Shown piece by piece: positions 23,572 to 30,603 of a DNA stretch of 30,603 bases (positions are counted from its first letter, which is position 1; each line of letters starts with the position of its first letter). The translations under genes were made by a program, and so were the position numbers. Below the pieces are notes generated by a model that saw nothing but the letters and a program-made list of their open reading frames with translations, did not search any database and was not told the DNA's origin. The stretch is from assembly GCA_047612385.1 (NCBI GenBank), contig JBLGAR010000051.1, forward strand, positions 1 to 30,603, read 5' to 3'. Source of the DNA: JBALVT01 sp047612385. GTDB lineage: Bacteria > Pseudomonadota > Gammaproteobacteria > Pseudomonadales > Halieaceae.

Positions 23572-25587
23572 ATGAGCAAAGAGGAAGTAAAAGTCGTCTT
23601 CACACCCTCGGGACGCAGAGGTAGTTTTGAGCGGGGCACGCCTTTGCTGCATGCGGCAAGAGTACTGGGCGTGGATATCGATTCTGTGTGTGGCGGGCGA
23701 GGCCTATGCGGACGCTGCCAGATTCTGTGCACTGAAGGTTCGTTTCCAAAGCACGAAATAATCTCCAAGGTTGAACACCTCACCGCATTTTCCGAAACGG
23801 AGAAGCGTTACAACGAGCGCAAAAAACCTCTTGCGCAGGGGCGCCGGCTGAGTTGTCACACTCTGCTAGAGGGCGACGTGGTCATCGATGTACCTCCAGA
23901 CAGCCAGGTGCACAAGCAGGTTGTTCGCAAAGAAGCTGAATACCGTGACATTGAATTAGACCCGGCTACACGCCTGTGTTACGTCGAGGTCGAAGAAGCG
24001 GATATGTACGATCCCAAGGGTGACCTCCAGCGATTAATGGAAGCGCTAGAACGAGATTGGGACCTGTCAGACCTGGAGTGCGACACCAGGCTACTCACCT
24101 CACTGCAGAGCGTATTGCGCGAGGGCAAGTGGACGGCAACCGTCGCGATCAACAACGAGAAAAAAATCACCGCCCTATGGCCGGGCTTTAACGACAGCGC
24201 TCTGGGCGTTGCAGTGGATGTTGGCTCAACGACGGTTGCAGCGCATCTATGCAGTCTGGTCACCGGCGAGGTGCTGGCAACCGCCAGCATGATGAACCCA
24301 CAGATTCGCTTTGGCGAAGACTTAATGAGCCGCGTCTCCTACGTAATGATGCACCCTGAAGGGGCGCAGGAAATGACTGAAGCCATCAGAGCAGCGCTGA
24401 ACAACCTGGTGAGCGAAGTCACTGCCGAAGTGGGTGAGTCGGCTCACAAGGTCGTGGAGCTGACCCTGGTCGCCAACCCCGTCATGCATCATATTTTTTT
24501 AGGTATCAGCCCAGTGGAACTCGGTGGAGCACCCTTTGCGCTCGCCACAGATTCGGCACTGGATCTGGCAGCAGCTGATCTGGGCTTGAATCTAAATACT
24601 GGTGCACGAGTCTACGTGCTGCCTTGTATCGCAGGCCACGTAGGGGCCGATACCGCCGGTGTAATACTGTCAGAAGAACCCTACCAACGGCAGGACATGA
24701 CACTTTTGGTAGACGTGGGTACAAACGCCGAAATCGTCCTCGGGAACAGTACTCGCTTGTTGGCTTGCTCCAGCCCCACTGGCCCCGCCTTCGAAGGGGC
24801 TCAAATCAGCTGCGGCCAAAGGGCCGCTGTGGGCGCCATTGAACGAGTTCGTATCGACCCAGTATCAATGGAGCCCAAGTTTAAGGTCATTGGCAGCGAA
24901 TTGTGGTCAGACGAACCAGGCTTTGACGCCCACAGTGCCTCCACTGGGATCACAGGTATCTGTGGCTCAGGAATCATCGAGGTTGTAGCGGAAATGTTTC
25001 TGGCAGGCATCGTGACCGTCGATGGCGTCATCGACGGCAATTTAGCCAGCGCCAGCAGTCGTATTATCAGTAATGATCGAACCTGGTCATATCTGCTACA
25101 TGACGGTGAAACTCCCATTACCGTCACCCAAAATGACGTGCGTCAAATCCAGCTAGCCAAGGCGGCATTATACGCCGGGGTCAAATTGTTAATGGACAAA
25201 ATGGGGGTCGCCGGTGTCGATCGCATTCGTTTGGCGGGCGCATTTGGCAGTCACATTAGCGTAAAGCATGCAATGATTCTCGGGCTCATTCCCGATTGCG
25301 TGCTCGATCAGGTTTCGTCCGCCGGCAACGCGGCTGGCACGGGAGCCCGAATTGCCCTACTAAACAAGGCATCTCGCAACGCTATCGAATCTATTGTGCG
25401 CGGTATCGAGAAGATCGAAACGGCCGTGGAGCCCAAATTTCAGGAATACTTTGTAGACGCCATGGCCTTTCCCAATAAGCGCGACGACTTCCCTCACCTG
25501 TTTTCGATTGTCCCCCGCCCCACCGCCAAAGCTGGCGGTGTCGACTTGTCTAATCGAGGCCGCGGGCGCAGGCGTCGACGCACCTAG
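23572..25587 (+). CDS. Corrinoid-activating 2Fe-2S/ASKHA ATPase (RACo-like)
   Basis: This 671-aa reactivator reduces inactive Co(II) corrinoid back to Co(I) using ATP and a low-potential electron. The N-terminal plant-type ferredoxin domain has Cys40-x5-Cys46-x2-Cys49 and Cys95 (SVCGGRGLCGRC and RLSCHTL). After a linker, the ASKHA/DUF4445 part has GVAVDVGSTTVAAHL near residue 210, LVDVGTNAEIVLG near 385, GITGICGSGIIE near 460 and RLAGAFGSHI near 545, all typical of RACo. It ends with an Arg-rich tail NRGRGRRRRRT. It is the last gene of the operon, and its stop codon lies within a GC-rich hairpin. The reducing partner is not encoded nearby. Confidence 0.9.
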   Translation: MSKEEVKVVFTPSGRRGSFERGTPLLHAARVLGVDIDSVCGGRGLCGRCQILCTEGSFPKHEIISKVEHLTAFSETEKRYNERKKPLAQGRRLSCHTLLEGDVVIDVPPDSQVHKQVVRKEAEYRDIELDPATRLCYVEVEEADMYDPKGDLQRLMEALERDWDLSDLECDTRLLTSLQSVLREGKWTATVAINNEKKITALWPGFNDSALGVAVDVGSTTVAAHLCSLVTGEVLATASMMNPQIRFGEDLMSRVSYVMMHPEGAQEMTEAIRAALNNLVSEVTAEVGESAHKVVELTLVANPVMHHIFLGISPVELGGAPFALATDSALDLAAADLGLNLNTGARVYVLPCIAGHVGADTAGVILSEEPYQRQDMTLLVDVGTNAEIVLGNSTRLLACSSPTGPAFEGAQISCGQRAAVGAIERVRIDPVSMEPKFKVIGSELWSDEPGFDAHSASTGITGICGSGIIEVVAEMFLAGIVTVDGVIDGNLASASSRIISNDRTWSYLLHDGETPITVTQNDVRQIQLAKAALYAGVKLLMDKMGVAGVDRIRLAGAFGSHISVKHAMILGLIPDCVLDQVSSAGNAAGTGARIALLNKASRNAIESIVRGIEKIETAVEPKFQEYFVDAMAFPNKRDDFPHLFSIVPRPTAKAGGVDLSNRGRGRRRRRT

Positions 25588-25601
25588 ACGCCGGCGCCCG
25601 C
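25562..25601 (+). terminator. Large GC-rich hairpin across the end of the corrinoid operon
   Basis: GCGGGCGC pairs with GCGCCCGC (8 bp), then after one mismatch GGCGTC pairs with GACGCC (6 bp), around a 10-nt loop that includes most of the stop codon. The left arm encodes the Arg tail. There is no U-tract, so it may be a factor-dependent terminator, an mRNA-stabilising 3' hairpin, or a means of lowering expression of the regulator gene downstream. Confidence 0.5.
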
Positions 25602-25610
25602 TAGTACTAC

Positions 25611-25630
25611 CAACAGTACTTTCAACAGTA
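25611..25630. repeat. Short direct repeat CAACAGTA x2
   Basis: CAACAGTA at 25611-25618 recurs at 25623-25630 (12-bp period) in the spacer before the regulator gene. The significance is unclear; it could be a small operator or chance. Confidence 0.25.
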
Positions 25631-25653
25631 AGACCCAAGGTCGATTCCATCTC

Positions 25654-25682
25654 TTGCGCAGTCCCCGAAGGCACAATATAGT
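25654..25682 (+). promoter_or_regulatory. Candidate sigma70 promoter of the regulator gene
   Basis: TTGCGC, 17 bp, TATAGT, giving a leader of about 29 nt to the ATG at 25718. No GTCGCA tandem repeat is present here, so the regulator is probably not activated through the same operator. Confidence 0.45.
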
Positions 25683-25717
25683 GAGCGCAAGCAGCACCTT
25701 TAGGAAGCATTCCAGAG

Positions 25718-26809
25718 ATGGACAATCTGACTAATAAGAATCTCGCTAGTAGTAGGGCATCAGGGCCGACCTGCATCGGCTTCCTGTTGCTCCACAATTA
25801 CACCATGATGTCTCTGGCCAGTGCGGTTGAACCCCTACGTATGGCTAATCAGTTGTCCAACAAAGAACTCTACCAATGGGTACTCATTACTGAAGATGGT
25901 GCCATAGTTGCAGCGAGTGATGGCATCCGCGCCCAACCCGATGCATCGATTAGCGACGCTCCAAAATTGGACGCCCTATTCGTTGTAGGGGGAATAGATA
26001 TCAGCCATAGCTACACTTGCGGACAGCTAGACTGGCTGCGCAAGTTGGATAAGTCCGGCGTTCAGCTGGGAGGGATTTGCACCGGCGCGATGGCCCTGGC
26101 AGAAGCCCATCTTCTAGATGGTCAGGAATGCAGTATGCACTGGGAAAACATGGTTTCAATGCAGGAGCTCTACCCACAGGTAGAGTGCAATAATCATCTG
26201 TTTACCGTGACGAGCAGGCGTATTACCTGCAGTGGTGGAACGGCGCCTCTGGACATGATGCTAAACATCATTGGCAAAGCACACGGGAAGACCCTGGCTC
26301 AGGGCATATCAGAAATGTTTATTCTGGACCGCATACGCGATCAGACTGACAACCAGAAGGTGCCGCTGCGCTATACCATGGGCGTAGCACCGCCAAAGCT
26401 TATAGAAGCGACAACCCTGATGGAAGCGAATATAGAGGAGCCATTAACCCTCATAGAGCTCGCTCAGTTGTTAGGAATTTCGCGTCGGCAGATGGAGCGC
26501 TTATTCAAGATCAACCTCGACTGCGCTCCCTCCAAATACTATCTGCTGTTGCGCCTGCACCGCGCCCGCCGTCTTCTCAAGCAGACATCGCTGTCGATTA
26601 TCGACATATCTTCATCGTGTGGCTTTGTCTCGCGACCGCATTTTAGCCGCTGCTACGCCACGCACATGGGGCTTACTCCACGAGGAGAACGAGCCAGCAT
26701 GAATATAGAAAACGACAGTTCAGACTCCGACTATACTGATTTTGAGCTGGAAGACCCTGCCCTGTACGAACCACATTATGGGAGGGTTACTGTAGTCCCC
26801 ACTGCGTAG
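25718..26809 (+). CDS. GATase1/AraC-family regulator (GbdR-like)
   Basis: This 363-aa transcription factor has an N-terminal DJ-1/PfpI (class I amidotransferase-like) sensor domain (about residues 18-190, with FLLLHNYTMMSLASAVEPLR and the nucleophile-elbow-like GGICTGAMALAEA) and a C-terminal AraC double helix-turn-helix (about 245-335, with LAQLLGISRRQMERLF and ISSSCGFVSRPHFSRCY). This architecture is that of GbdR, which senses glycine betaine/dimethylglycine in Pseudomonas, and of CdhR for carnitine. The tail is acidic. It lies between the corrinoid operon and a transporter. I infer that it activates the operons bearing paired GTCGCA sites at 15174 and 17806. Which ligand it senses is not visible. 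Confidence 0.87.
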   Translation: MDNLTNKNLASSRASGPTCIGFLLLHNYTMMSLASAVEPLRMANQLSNKELYQWVLITEDGAIVAASDGIRAQPDASISDAPKLDALFVVGGIDISHSYTCGQLDWLRKLDKSGVQLGGICTGAMALAEAHLLDGQECSMHWENMVSMQELYPQVECNNHLFTVTSRRITCSGGTAPLDMMLNIIGKAHGKTLAQGISEMFILDRIRDQTDNQKVPLRYTMGVAPPKLIEATTLMEANIEEPLTLIELAQLLGISRRQMERLFKINLDCAPSKYYLLLRLHRARRLLKQTSLSIIDISSSCGFVSRPHFSRCYATHMGLTPRGERASMNIENDSSDSDYTDFELEDPALYEPHYGRVTVVPTA

Positions 26810-26851
26810 TAAACTCTCCGAACCCGCCCATCTCTTACTGGAGCACCTGAA

Positions 26852-28150
26852 GTGCAAACCTCAACTAGTACTACTGCAAACACAGTAGATAGCACTGCTG
26901 CGCGCCGCTATTTTCAACTGGCAGTTATTGTCGTGGCAGCGGGAGCGATCTATCCCCTGCTCTACCTTCGACAAAATTTTGAGGTTTCAATCCTGGAGTC
27001 CTTTGGCATTACTCTATCCCAGCTCAGCCAGTGCTACGCGATGCTAGGGGTTATTTTTGTTCTCACCTATTTGCCCAGTGGCTGGCTGGCGGATCGTGTT
27101 TCGCCTCGCATACTGGTGACGTTCTCATTGATAGCGACGGGTTTGTTAGGCTTGTGGTTTTCTACAATGCCATCATTTACACATCTGCAAATAATATTTG
27201 CCGGATGGGGTATCGCAACAGGTCTCACCTTTTGGTCTGCTCATATTAAAGCAGTCGCACTGTTGGCCTACTCAGATGAACAGGGCCGTTTCTTCGGTAT
27301 CCTGGACGGCGGGCGTGGCCTGTTCGAGGCTTTACTGGCGACTATTGCGGTCGCCTGGTTCGCCTATGCAATGCAAACACAAGGAGACTCTACCAGCCAG
27401 GCCCTGCTCGAGGTGATCTATCTCTACGTCGGCGTACTTTTGGGGTTAGCGCCGCTGGTTTACTTTGTTCTGGAGGATTCGCAGGCTGAAGACGCCGTGG
27501 AAGATCTACCCGCTGAAGAACGAAACTTTTTCAACGATCTAAAGGTAGTTCTGGGCCAGTTCGATATCTGGCTTTGCGCCATTATCATTCTCTGCGGCTA
27601 CCAGTTGTTTTGGGCCACCTATTCTTTTTCAGGTTATATGCAAAACATCTTTGGTATGAGCGCCGTTACGGTGGGTTCTATTACCGTCGCCAAATTGTGG
27701 ATGCGGCCTATCGGAGCAGCTGCGGCAGGTTTTGCAGGAGACTTCCTCAATCGCGAACGGGTGATCACGGTACTAATGTTGTTGGCAACCGTAGCGTTGG
27801 TTGCCATGGCGCTGCTTCCCACCACCGCAGCTGCAGGGCTTCTACTCGCCGTCGTTTTACTAGTGGGCATTCTGACGTATGCAGTGCGCGGAATTTTCTG
27901 GTCAACACTCGATGGCTGTGACATTGCGGACCGAATCAAAGGACTCGCCATTGGGGTCATTTCGTTGGTTGGCTATTGCCCCGACATTTATCTGCCACTA
28001 ATAAACGCCGCTTTACTTGAGGCCTACCCAGGTCGCACGGGCTACTTGATCTACTTCCTGGGAATAGCGAGTATGGGACTGGTCGGCGTGGGTGCAGCCT
28101 GGCTTTTAGGCCGCAGAGCTCGCAGAAAACTTCAAAAAATACGACTGTAG
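26852..28150 (+). CDS. Major facilitator superfamily transporter
   Basis: This 432-aa membrane protein has about 12 hydrophobic segments. It starts at GTG 26852, with GGAG nine bases upstream. The first helix pair has VIVVAAGAIYPLLYLRQNF, followed by the MFS loop-2/3 signature-like PSGWLADRVSPR. A second half begins near residue 235 after an acidic cytoplasmic loop (EDAVEDLPAEER). It lies 42 bp after the regulator and 12 bp before an exported serine hydrolase, so the three are probably co-transcribed. Uptake of a methylated amine or its precursor is likely by context; this would be an alternative to the usual BCCT or ABC betaine carriers. The substrate is not readable from sequence. Confidence 0.85.
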   Translation: MQTSTSTTANTVDSTAARRYFQLAVIVVAAGAIYPLLYLRQNFEVSILESFGITLSQLSQCYAMLGVIFVLTYLPSGWLADRVSPRILVTFSLIATGLLGLWFSTMPSFTHLQIIFAGWGIATGLTFWSAHIKAVALLAYSDEQGRFFGILDGGRGLFEALLATIAVAWFAYAMQTQGDSTSQALLEVIYLYVGVLLGLAPLVYFVLEDSQAEDAVEDLPAEERNFFNDLKVVLGQFDIWLCAIIILCGYQLFWATYSFSGYMQNIFGMSAVTVGSITVAKLWMRPIGAAAAGFAGDFLNRERVITVLMLLATVALVAMALLPTTAAAGLLLAVVLLVGILTYAVRGIFWSTLDGCDIADRIKGLAIGVISLVGYCPDIYLPLINAALLEAYPGRTGYLIYFLGIASMGLVGVGAAWLLGRRARRKLQKIRL

Positions 28151-28162
28151 GATAATGATTAG

Positions 28163-29428
28163 ATGAAAAAAGCCATTTTGTTTACCGGCTGTCTTTTGCT
28201 GGTATGCCAATTCGCAGCAGCAGACTTACCCCGATCAAAACCGGAAAAAATGGGGTTTTCTTCAGAGCGATTGCAACAAATCTCCAAATTTACCCAACGT
28301 CATGTCGACGAAGAAAAACATGCTGGCTTTGTCACTATGGTGGCCAGGCACGGAAAAATTGTACACTTTGAGGCCGTTGGCCGCTATGGCATTGACAATG
28401 ACAAACCCATGGAAGAAGACACCCTGTTCCGTATTTTTTCGATGACCAAGCCCATCACCTCAGTCGCGATGATGATGCTGTATGAGGAGGGTGCCTTTCA
28501 GATGAACGACCTCGTGTCTGAGTATCTTCCGGCACTCAAAGACTTGAAGGTGTATCACGAATCCGGCAACTACGAAGATGCCGCTCCGATTACCATAGAA
28601 CAACTATTCACCCACACAGCGGGTTTCAGCTATGGTGTTCGCCCGGAAGATCCCGTCGACCAACTCTACCGAGAAAAAGACCCTCTGAGCGGGAAAGACC
28701 TGGAAGAATTTATCCAGCGTTTGTCACAGCTACCGCTGCACTTCCACCCGGGGACACGATACCACTACAGTGTCGCTACTGATGTGCTCGGTGCTATCGT
28801 CGAAAAGATCAGTGGACAGCCGCTGGACGAATTTTACCGTCAACGAATTTTCGAACCACTGGGGATGAAGGATACGTACTTTAATTTGCCAGAAGACAAA
28901 CTGGATCGCCTCGCCACTAACCACGGCTGGGACCAGGAGAACAATCGTCTGTCGCTTTTACCACCACAACTTCAGCGGCGGCCAGTAACCGGAGTCACCC
29001 TGTTCTCAGGAGGCGGAGGCCTGGTCTCCACAGCGATGGACTATATGATCTTCTGCGAGATGCTCAGGCGTGGCGGAAGCTACAACGGCGCCAGACTACT
29101 GGGGCCAAAAACCATACAGTGGATGACGATGGACCACCTTAGACCCGACGTCCTCGCGCGCGGGGCTGGAGAATTTCCTGAATCACACCTGTATCCCGGT
29201 CACTCTTTCGGACTCGGGGTTAGTGTAATCATCAACCCGGCCATTGCAAGCGTGGTGTCTTCCAAAGGTGCGTACTCATGGGGAGGCGCCGCGGACTCAA
29301 AATTCTGGATTGATCCAGAAGAAGACATGGTCGTGGTACTGATGACACAACTTATGGGCTCACCGTGGGAAACGCGTTACAAGATGAAGAGTGCCACCTA
29401 TCAAGCGCTTACCGAGCTAGGTGACTAA
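28163..29428 (+). CDS. Exported beta-lactamase-family serine hydrolase
   Basis: This 421-aa PF00144-type hydrolase has a signal peptide (Met-Lys-Lys, hydrophobic core, cleavage near Ala-Ala-Ala20/Asp21). The nucleophile motif is Ser93-Met-Thr-Lys96 in RIFSMTKPITS. The second motif Tyr is in YHYSVATDVLG, and HTAGFSYG and GGGGLVSTAMDY are typical of the esterase/beta-lactamase-like group. It is periplasmic or outer-membrane associated. Downstream of the MFS gene (12 bp), it could release a transportable substrate from an ester, for example a betaine or carnitine ester; this is speculation. It is paralogous only at family level to the cytoplasmic hydrolase at 10217-11512. It ends at a bidirectional terminator. 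Confidence 0.83.
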   Translation: MKKAILFTGCLLLVCQFAAADLPRSKPEKMGFSSERLQQISKFTQRHVDEEKHAGFVTMVARHGKIVHFEAVGRYGIDNDKPMEEDTLFRIFSMTKPITSVAMMMLYEEGAFQMNDLVSEYLPALKDLKVYHESGNYEDAAPITIEQLFTHTAGFSYGVRPEDPVDQLYREKDPLSGKDLEEFIQRLSQLPLHFHPGTRYHYSVATDVLGAIVEKISGQPLDEFYRQRIFEPLGMKDTYFNLPEDKLDRLATNHGWDQENNRLSLLPPQLQRRPVTGVTLFSGGGGLVSTAMDYMIFCEMLRRGGSYNGARLLGPKTIQWMTMDHLRPDVLARGAGEFPESHLYPGHSFGLGVSVIINPAIASVVSSKGAYSWGGAADSKFWIDPEEDMVVVLMTQLMGSPWETRYKMKSATYQALTELGD

Positions 29429-29448
29429 TAGATGCGGCTAAATGTTCG

Positions 29449-29469
29449 AAAAGCGACTATCGCTTTTTT
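29449..29469. terminator. Bidirectional intrinsic terminator
   Basis: The 8-bp perfect stem AAAAGCGA / TCGCTTTT with loop CTA is followed by two more T on the plus strand, and by T-rich complement on the minus strand. It sits between convergent genes (serine hydrolase and carnitine dehydrogenase) and can serve both. Its left flank lies 20 bp after the hydrolase stop. Confidence 0.75.
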
Positions 29470-29474
29470 CCACC

Positions 29475-30603
29475 TCAGTGCGGGTCGCCAATGGCCCGGC
29501 CCATTCCCTCGGGGTTATCCAGACCAGCATGCGCAGCGGCAAGCCCTGCGAGCACCGTCTGAACTTCGCTAGTGGGCTCGCAGGCGCTGCGCGTCTCCAT
29601 ATTCACATGTATCAGCATCTGCTCCGCTGTCGCTAACAAGCTGCCATCATCGTGTGAAAGCCGATGAAAGACGTGTAACTTCTTCCCCGCCCCCGCCAAA
29701 ATTTGAGTCGTGACGGAGATGGGTGCCAATGCGGCGACTTCATCTATGTGCCGTATATGTGTCTCCACCGTAAAGTACGAACCACTACTGGCGATATAGT
29801 CTGCATCGACCCCAATACGGCGCAACAATGCATCCGAGGCATCGGCAAAACACTGTAGATAGCGGCTTTCGTTCATGTGGTTGTTGTAGTCAGTCCAATC
29901 TGGCGGCACGGCGCGCTGCAGGGTCAGCAGCGGCTGATTGACATCTTCGTCATCCGTGGTAACAGTACTTTGATCAAACAGCAGCTTTTCATACTGCGCC
30001 AAAATCTTCCCGGCGCCCCAATCATTGAGTTTTAAGGCCTGTAGAATGGCAATCAAATTGTCATCGCGAATTCGCTCCAACTCTCTGAAACTATAGTGAC
30101 CAGACTGAGCGTCGGATTGGTTGGCGATGGTATCGATCAACTCATCGGTCAGCTCCGGTACATCCATCAGTTTGGTCCAGGGCCATGAGAGGCAGGGCCC
30201 GAACTGAGCAATGAAATGTCGCATTCCGGCTTCGCCACCGGCAAGTCGATAGGTTTCAAACATCCCCATTTGCGCCCAGCGCAAACCAAAACCGAATCGA
30301 ATGGCATCGTCAACTTCTTCTGTAGTGGCAATGCCATCTTTGATCAACCACAGAGACTCTCGCCAGACAGCTTCCAAAAGTCGATCCGCGACAAAGGCTT
30401 CGATTTCTTTCTTGAGATGCAGCGGGTGCATGCCAAGCGATTTATAAAAAACTATCGCACGTTCAATAATCTGAAGTGAAGTCTGCTCGCCTCCTACCAG
30501 CTCTACCAGTGGCAGCAGATAGACCGGGTTGAAAGGATGGGCCACCAGCAGACGTCCAGGGTGTGCGAGTTTTGCCTGTAAGTCACTGGGCAGTATTCCC
30601 GAT
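29475..30603 (-). CDS. L-carnitine dehydrogenase fused to a thioesterase domain (5' end outside window)
   Basis: The frame is open to the right edge: the sequence before the GTG at 30545 reads ILPSDLQAKLAHPGRLLV and continues into AHPFNPVYLLPLVELVGG, so the start lies beyond the window and the NAD-binding Rossmann domain is missing here. What remains is the C-terminal part of a 3-hydroxyacyl-CoA dehydrogenase-type domain, with FVADRLLEAVWRESLWLIKDG and DDAIRFGFGLRWA as in carnitine 3-dehydrogenases, then a hot-dog thioesterase domain (from about 30,000 down to 29,500; DWTDYNNHMNESRYLQCF). This fusion oxidises L-carnitine to 3-dehydrocarnitine and is thought to hydrolyse betainyl-CoA, yielding glycine betaine. 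It supplies the substrate of the neighbouring demethylation cluster. Confidence 0.87.
   Translation of the reverse strand, partial: SGILPSDLQAKLAHPGRLLVAHPFNPVYLLPLVELVGGEQTSLQIIERAIVFYKSLGMHPLHLKKEIEAFVADRLLEAVWRESLWLIKDGIATTEEVDDAIRFGFGLRWAQMGMFETYRLAGGEAGMRHFIAQFGPCLSWPWTKLMDVPELTDELIDTIANQSDAQSGHYSFRELERIRDDNLIAILQALKLNDWGAGKILAQYEKLLFDQSTVTTDDEDVNQPLLTLQRAVPPDWTDYNNHMNESRYLQCFADASDALLRRIGVDADYIASSGSYFTVETHIRHIDEVAALAPISVTTQILAGAGKKLHVFHRLSHDDGSLLATAEQMLIHVNMETRSACEPTSEVQTVLAGLAAAHAGLDNPEGMGRAIGDPH

Overview
The window looks like chromosome from a marine-type, aerobic heterotrophic gammaproteobacterium. This is inferred from gene content, moderate G+C and gene order; no rRNA or taxonomic marker is present. 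I see no tRNA, rRNA, CRISPR array, insertion sequence or phage gene. Nearly all of the window is coding, and several convergent gene pairs end only 3 bp apart.

Left part (about 1-15,000): a mixed catabolic region of short, often divergent units. In order: a secreted protein with an aspartate-rich tail; an acyl-CoA synthetase; a Rieske oxygenase diverging from a SnoaL/NTF2-like protein; a VOC-fold enzyme; an exported cyclase-family hydrolase; a second SnoaL-like protein; a DUF35 Zn-ribbon/OB protein overlapping a thiolase-fold lyase; an ABC1/UbiB-type kinase; a serine hydrolase and a Baeyer-Villiger monooxygenase; an LLM-type flavin monooxygenase and a nitroreductase. Together they suggest breakdown of a hydrophobic cyclic or isoprenoid/steroid-like substrate through CoA thioesters: ring or ketone oxygenation, ester hydrolysis, CoA activation and retro-aldol side-chain cleavage. 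The substrate cannot be read from sequence.

Right part (about 15,000-30,603): a coherent methylated-amine module. A GcvT-fused flavoprotein (dimethylglycine/sarcosine dehydrogenase family) precedes a tight eight-gene operon: non-pyrrolysine MttB-type methyltransferase, cognate corrinoid protein, DUF1638 protein, small 'virulence factor' family protein, MetV-like MTHFR C-terminal protein, MetF-like reductase, pterin-binding methyltransferase, and a 2Fe-2S/ASKHA corrinoid reactivator. Then come a GbdR-like GATase1/AraC regulator, an MFS transporter and an exported serine hydrolase. At the right edge, on the other strand, is a truncated L-carnitine dehydrogenase/thioesterase. The simplest reading is carnitine to glycine betaine, then corrinoid-dependent removal of one methyl group to tetrahydrofolate, oxidation of methyl-THF to methylene-THF by MetF/MetV, and oxidation of dimethylglycine by the flavoprotein. 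This replaces the oxygenase-type (GbcAB) first demethylation with acetogen/methanogen-like chemistry.

The most notable new observations are two. First, paired GTCGCA direct repeats exactly 21 bp apart lie upstream of both the flavoprotein gene and the corrinoid operon, and are candidate operators for the AraC-type regulator. Second, the three enzymes that must dock on the corrinoid protein all carry arginine-rich terminal tails, while the corrinoid protein has an acidic N-terminal extension.
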